This document shows positions 14,010-15,949 of a stretch of 15,949 nucleotides of DNA, piece by piece (within the stretch, counting starts at the first letter, position 1; every line of letters begins with the position of its first letter). The position numbers were made by a program, and so were the translations under genes. The DNA is from Holophagaceae bacterium (GTDB lineage: Bacteria; Acidobacteriota; Holophagae; Holophagales; Holophagaceae). The notes below the pieces were generated by a model. The model worked only from the letters and a program-made list of their open reading frames with translations, ran no database searches and was not told where the DNA came from. The stretch spans positions 4,726 through 20,674 of the forward strand of contig PMJK01000167.1 in the NCBI GenBank assembly GCA_003158505.1. The letters are read 5' to 3'.

Positions 14010-14516
14010 GTGGGAACCACCGGGCTGGTGGCCACCTCCCTCGGATTCGGCCTGCTCTTCCTGGCCGCCCTCATGTCAGAGCAGGGGTGGGTTCCCCTGC
14101 TCGATGGCGTCAACCTTCTCTTCCACAAAGCAGGACATCCGCTCTTCGGTCTCCTGGGCTGGGAGACCCTGACCATCCTCGGTGGCACCCTGATGCAGCT
14201 CCTGGTGCCCCTGCTGGTGGCTGGCTCATTCTGGCTGCGGCGGGATGCCTATGGAACAGCCGTGGCGGGGGTCTGGGGCTTCGAGAACCTCCTGAATATC
14301 GCTCGCTACCTGGCCGATGCCCGGGCCCAGGTGCTCCCCCTGGTGGGGGGCGGCGAGCACGACTGGACCAGCCTACTGAGCGGGTGGGGATGCCTGGCCC
14401 AGGATTCAGCCATCGCCCAGGTCATCCGGACCTTCGGCTGGCTGGGCATGGTGGCCTACTGGGCCTGGCTGGTCTGGCGCTGGCGCCAGACCAGCGGCCC
14501 CGAATCCAATCAGTAG
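14010..14516 (+). CDS. Small integral membrane protein with M50-like HKAGH motif, function unknown
   Basis: The product is 168 residues starting at a GTG with no clear ribosome site; a stop lies in frame three codons upstream. Hydrophobic segments lie at about 6-22, 52-75, 82-97 and 140-157. The segment LLFHKAGHPLFGLLGWETLTILGGTLMQLLVPLL is written here in parts: HKAGH at 39-43, then a glycine-rich helix ending VPLL at 66-69. A second conserved-looking block is ENLLNIARYLADAR (92-105), followed by VGGGEHDW (112-119). This resembles, from memory, a membrane family with HExGH at that spot, reminiscent of M50 site-2 proteases. Here the catalytic Glu position is Lys, so protease activity is doubtful. 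It converges with cydB, overlapping its stop by 7 bases. Confidence 0.7.
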   Translation: MGTTGLVATSLGFGLLFLAALMSEQGWVPLLDGVNLLFHKAGHPLFGLLGWETLTILGGTLMQLLVPLLVAGSFWLRRDAYGTAVAGVWGFENLLNIARYLADARAQVLPLVGGGEHDWTSLLSGWGCLAQDSAIAQVIRTFGWLGMVAYWAWLVWRWRQTSGPESNQ

Positions 14517-15556
14517 CCCTCGCCTTCGACCGCCGCCTTCACCTTCCCGCGGTGGATCCGGAACAGGTAGGTGTAGTAGCCCAGGACGATGATGAAGGCG
14601 ATGAACCACCACCCGGTGGCGGCGTTCAATCCCGTACGACCCGCCAGGGAGTTGAAGGCCGTGAGGTTGTAATTCGGGTTGAGGGTGGACTTGAGCATCA
14701 CGGGGTAGACACAGGCGGCCGTGGCCGCAAGGATCCCCAGGATGAAGGCGCCTGAACCCAGGAAGGCCAGCAGGTACTTCTTCTGCCCCACCGCCAGGAA
14801 CACCACTACCAGCCCGGCCAGGAAGATCGCCATGGCCAACCAGGCCAGGGGGGCCTTCGGCAGGTTCTGGAAGAGCGCAGGGGTCACCGCGAAGCTGGCC
14901 ACGGTGGCCACGAGCCATACCACCACCACGACGGTCCAGAGTTTCATGGACAGCGCGACCGACCTGTCGTGGACCGGTCCCTCGGTTTTCCATGCGAGGA
15001 AGAGGGATCCATGGGCCGCCAGGGTCACCAGGGCGAATACTCCGATGAGGACCGTGTACCAATCCAGGACTCCCGGCCAGGCGCCCACCTGGAAACTCGT
15101 CCAGAGCGGGAGCTCGAAATAGCCGCTGGCATCCAGGGGGACGCCCCTCAGCACATTGCCCAGGGCTGCGCCGAAGAGGATCGGGAGCACGATGCTGGAG
15201 ACGGTGAATCCCGTATCCCACAGATGGCGCCAGAGGCCATCGTTCACGTGGGAGCGGAATTCGATGGAGATGGCCCGGAGCAGGAGAAACCAGAGCACCA
15301 GGAATAGGGGCAGGTAGAGTCCAGAGAACCCCGAGGCGAGCACCTTCGGGAAGGCGAGAAACATGGTGCCGCCCCCGGCCAGGAGCCAGACTTCGTTGCC
15401 ATCCCACAGGGGACCGACCGCCCCGAGGATCTCGCGGCGCTCTTCGTTGGTCTTGGCCACGAAGAGGTGCAGGATGCCAGCCCCGAAATCGAAGCCGTCC
15501 ATCACGACATAGATGGCCACCAGAACGGATGTGAGCCAGAACCAGAGCATTTCCAT
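14510..15556 (-). CDS. cydB: Cytochrome bd quinol oxidase subunit II
   Basis: The product is 348 residues, within the CydB range. With CydA it forms the high-affinity terminal oxidase that reduces oxygen to water with quinol. Family landmarks are MDGFDFGAGIL (19-29), the block GPLWDGNEVWLLAGGGTMFLA (written in parts: GPLWDGNEVWL then AGGGTMFLAFP), and multiple hydrophobic helices throughout, ending GYYTYLFRIHRGKV. AGGAGG sits 8 bases before the ATG and overlaps the cydA stop codon, so translation is tightly coupled. The last 7 bases overlap the end of the convergent membrane-protein gene. Confidence 0.96.
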   Translation of the reverse strand: MEMLWFWLTSVLVAIYVVMDGFDFGAGILHLFVAKTNEERREILGAVGPLWDGNEVWLLAGGGTMFLAFPKVLASGFSGLYLPLFLVLWFLLLRAISIEFRSHVNDGLWRHLWDTGFTVSSIVLPILFGAALGNVLRGVPLDASGYFELPLWTSFQVGAWPGVLDWYTVLIGVFALVTLAAHGSLFLAWKTEGPVHDRSVALSMKLWTVVVVVWLVATVASFAVTPALFQNLPKAPLAWLAMAIFLAGLVVVFLAVGQKKYLLAFLGSGAFILGILAATAACVYPVMLKSTLNPNYNLTAFNSLAGRTGLNAATGWWFIAFIIVLGYYTYLFRIHRGKVKAAVEGEGY

Positions 15557-15565
15557 GGTGGCCTC

Positions 15566-15949
15566 CTAGACCTTCGGCGTGGGGGACTCGGGTCCGTGGG
15601 CGATCTCACGGCCGATGAGGAAGACGAACAGCAAGGACAGGACGACAAAGATGCCGGCGAAGCCAAGGCTCGTGAACACCGTCTCACCCGCATGGACCAT
15701 CGGGCTTGGTCCCTGCGCGGTGCGGAGCAGACCATAGATCAGCCAGGGCTGCCGTCCGAATTCCGCCACGGCCCACCCGGCACTGGTGGCGATGTAGGGG
15801 AAGGGGAACGCCAGCATCAGCACCCAGAGCATGGCGCGCGAGGTCTCCAGGCGACCCTTCCAGTTGAGCAGGACACCGATTCCCGTGATCAGGATCAGGA
15901 TGGTGCCCAGGCCGACCATGATGTGGTAGGCGTAGTAGAGCAGCGGCAG
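15566..15949 (-). CDS. cydA: Cytochrome bd quinol oxidase subunit I, C-terminal fragment
   Basis: The last 127 residues of CydA are present; the frame stays open to the right window edge. LPLLYYAYHIMVGLG is the conserved helix near the C-terminus. AEFGRQPWLIYGLLRTAQGPSP carries the GRQPW signature that identifies subunit I. A final membrane helix (TSLGFAGIFVVLSLLFVFLIG) is followed by a short cytosolic tail. The heme-ligating residues and the quinol-binding Q-loop lie outside the window. It is separated from cydB by 9 bases. Confidence 0.95.
   Translation of the reverse strand: MPLLYYAYHIMVGLGTILILITGIGVLLNWKGRLETSRAMLWVLMLAFPFPYIATSAGWAVAEFGRQPWLIYGLLRTAQGPSPMVHAGETVFTSLGFAGIFVVLSLLFVFLIGREIAHGPESPTPKV

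Overview
The window is GC-rich, tightly packed bacterial chromosome of housekeeping and respiratory character. I see no mobile element, CRISPR array or phage gene. The organism is probably an Acidobacteriota member of the Geothrix/Holophaga type. That is an inference from four things: high GC, an inner-membrane NapC/NirT-type multiheme cytochrome like those of metal reducers, a cytochrome bd oxidase, and a GAF protein whose C-terminal domain I associate with Acidobacteriota and deltaproteobacteria. A deltaproteobacterial origin cannot be excluded.

Region 1 (1-3592, minus strand) reads right to left as one probable operon. It has an RsbV-like STAS protein, an RsbW-like GHKL ATP-binding protein, an RsbU-like GAF/PP2C phosphatase, the membrane protease HtpX, and the N-terminus of a Hanks-type Ser/Thr kinase cut by the window edge. 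The first three make a complete partner-switching module, but no sigma factor gene lies next to it. Its kinase-like protein has lost the canonical Asp of the nucleotide-binding G1 box. Region 2 (3706-6129, plus strand) has a GAF-like protein of unknown role divergent from that operon, a small FYDLN-acid zinc-ribbon protein behind a good promoter with an overlapping dyad, and an adenosine-deaminase-family hydrolase followed by a long hairpin.

Region 3 (6256-11621, plus strand) starts with tRNA-Arg(TCG) and tRNA-Leu(TAG). Trigger factor (tig) follows, with an unusual His-rich then Lys/Ala-rich tail, and then a clear intrinsic terminator. After it, clpP, a hisC-type aminotransferase and recQ are packed with essentially no spacing. 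The usual tig-clpP-clpX order is broken, and this RecQ appears to lack the winged-helix domain.

Region 4 (11804-14516, plus strand) has a three-TM, six-heme NapC/NirT-family cytochrome resembling ImcH of Geobacter, then cytidylate kinase overlapping it by one base, then a small membrane protein with an HKAGH motif where a zinc protease would have HExxH. Region 5 (14510-15949, minus strand) is cydAB, with cydA cut by the window edge. The six-heme cytochrome and cytochrome bd would both take electrons from the quinone pool, to periplasmic/extracellular acceptors and to oxygen respectively.

No wholly new system stands out. The items most worth a second look are the degenerate partner-switch kinase, the tig tail, the CX3CH heme site of the cytochrome, the HKAGH membrane protein and the structured dyads near 4786-4811 and 5123-5171.
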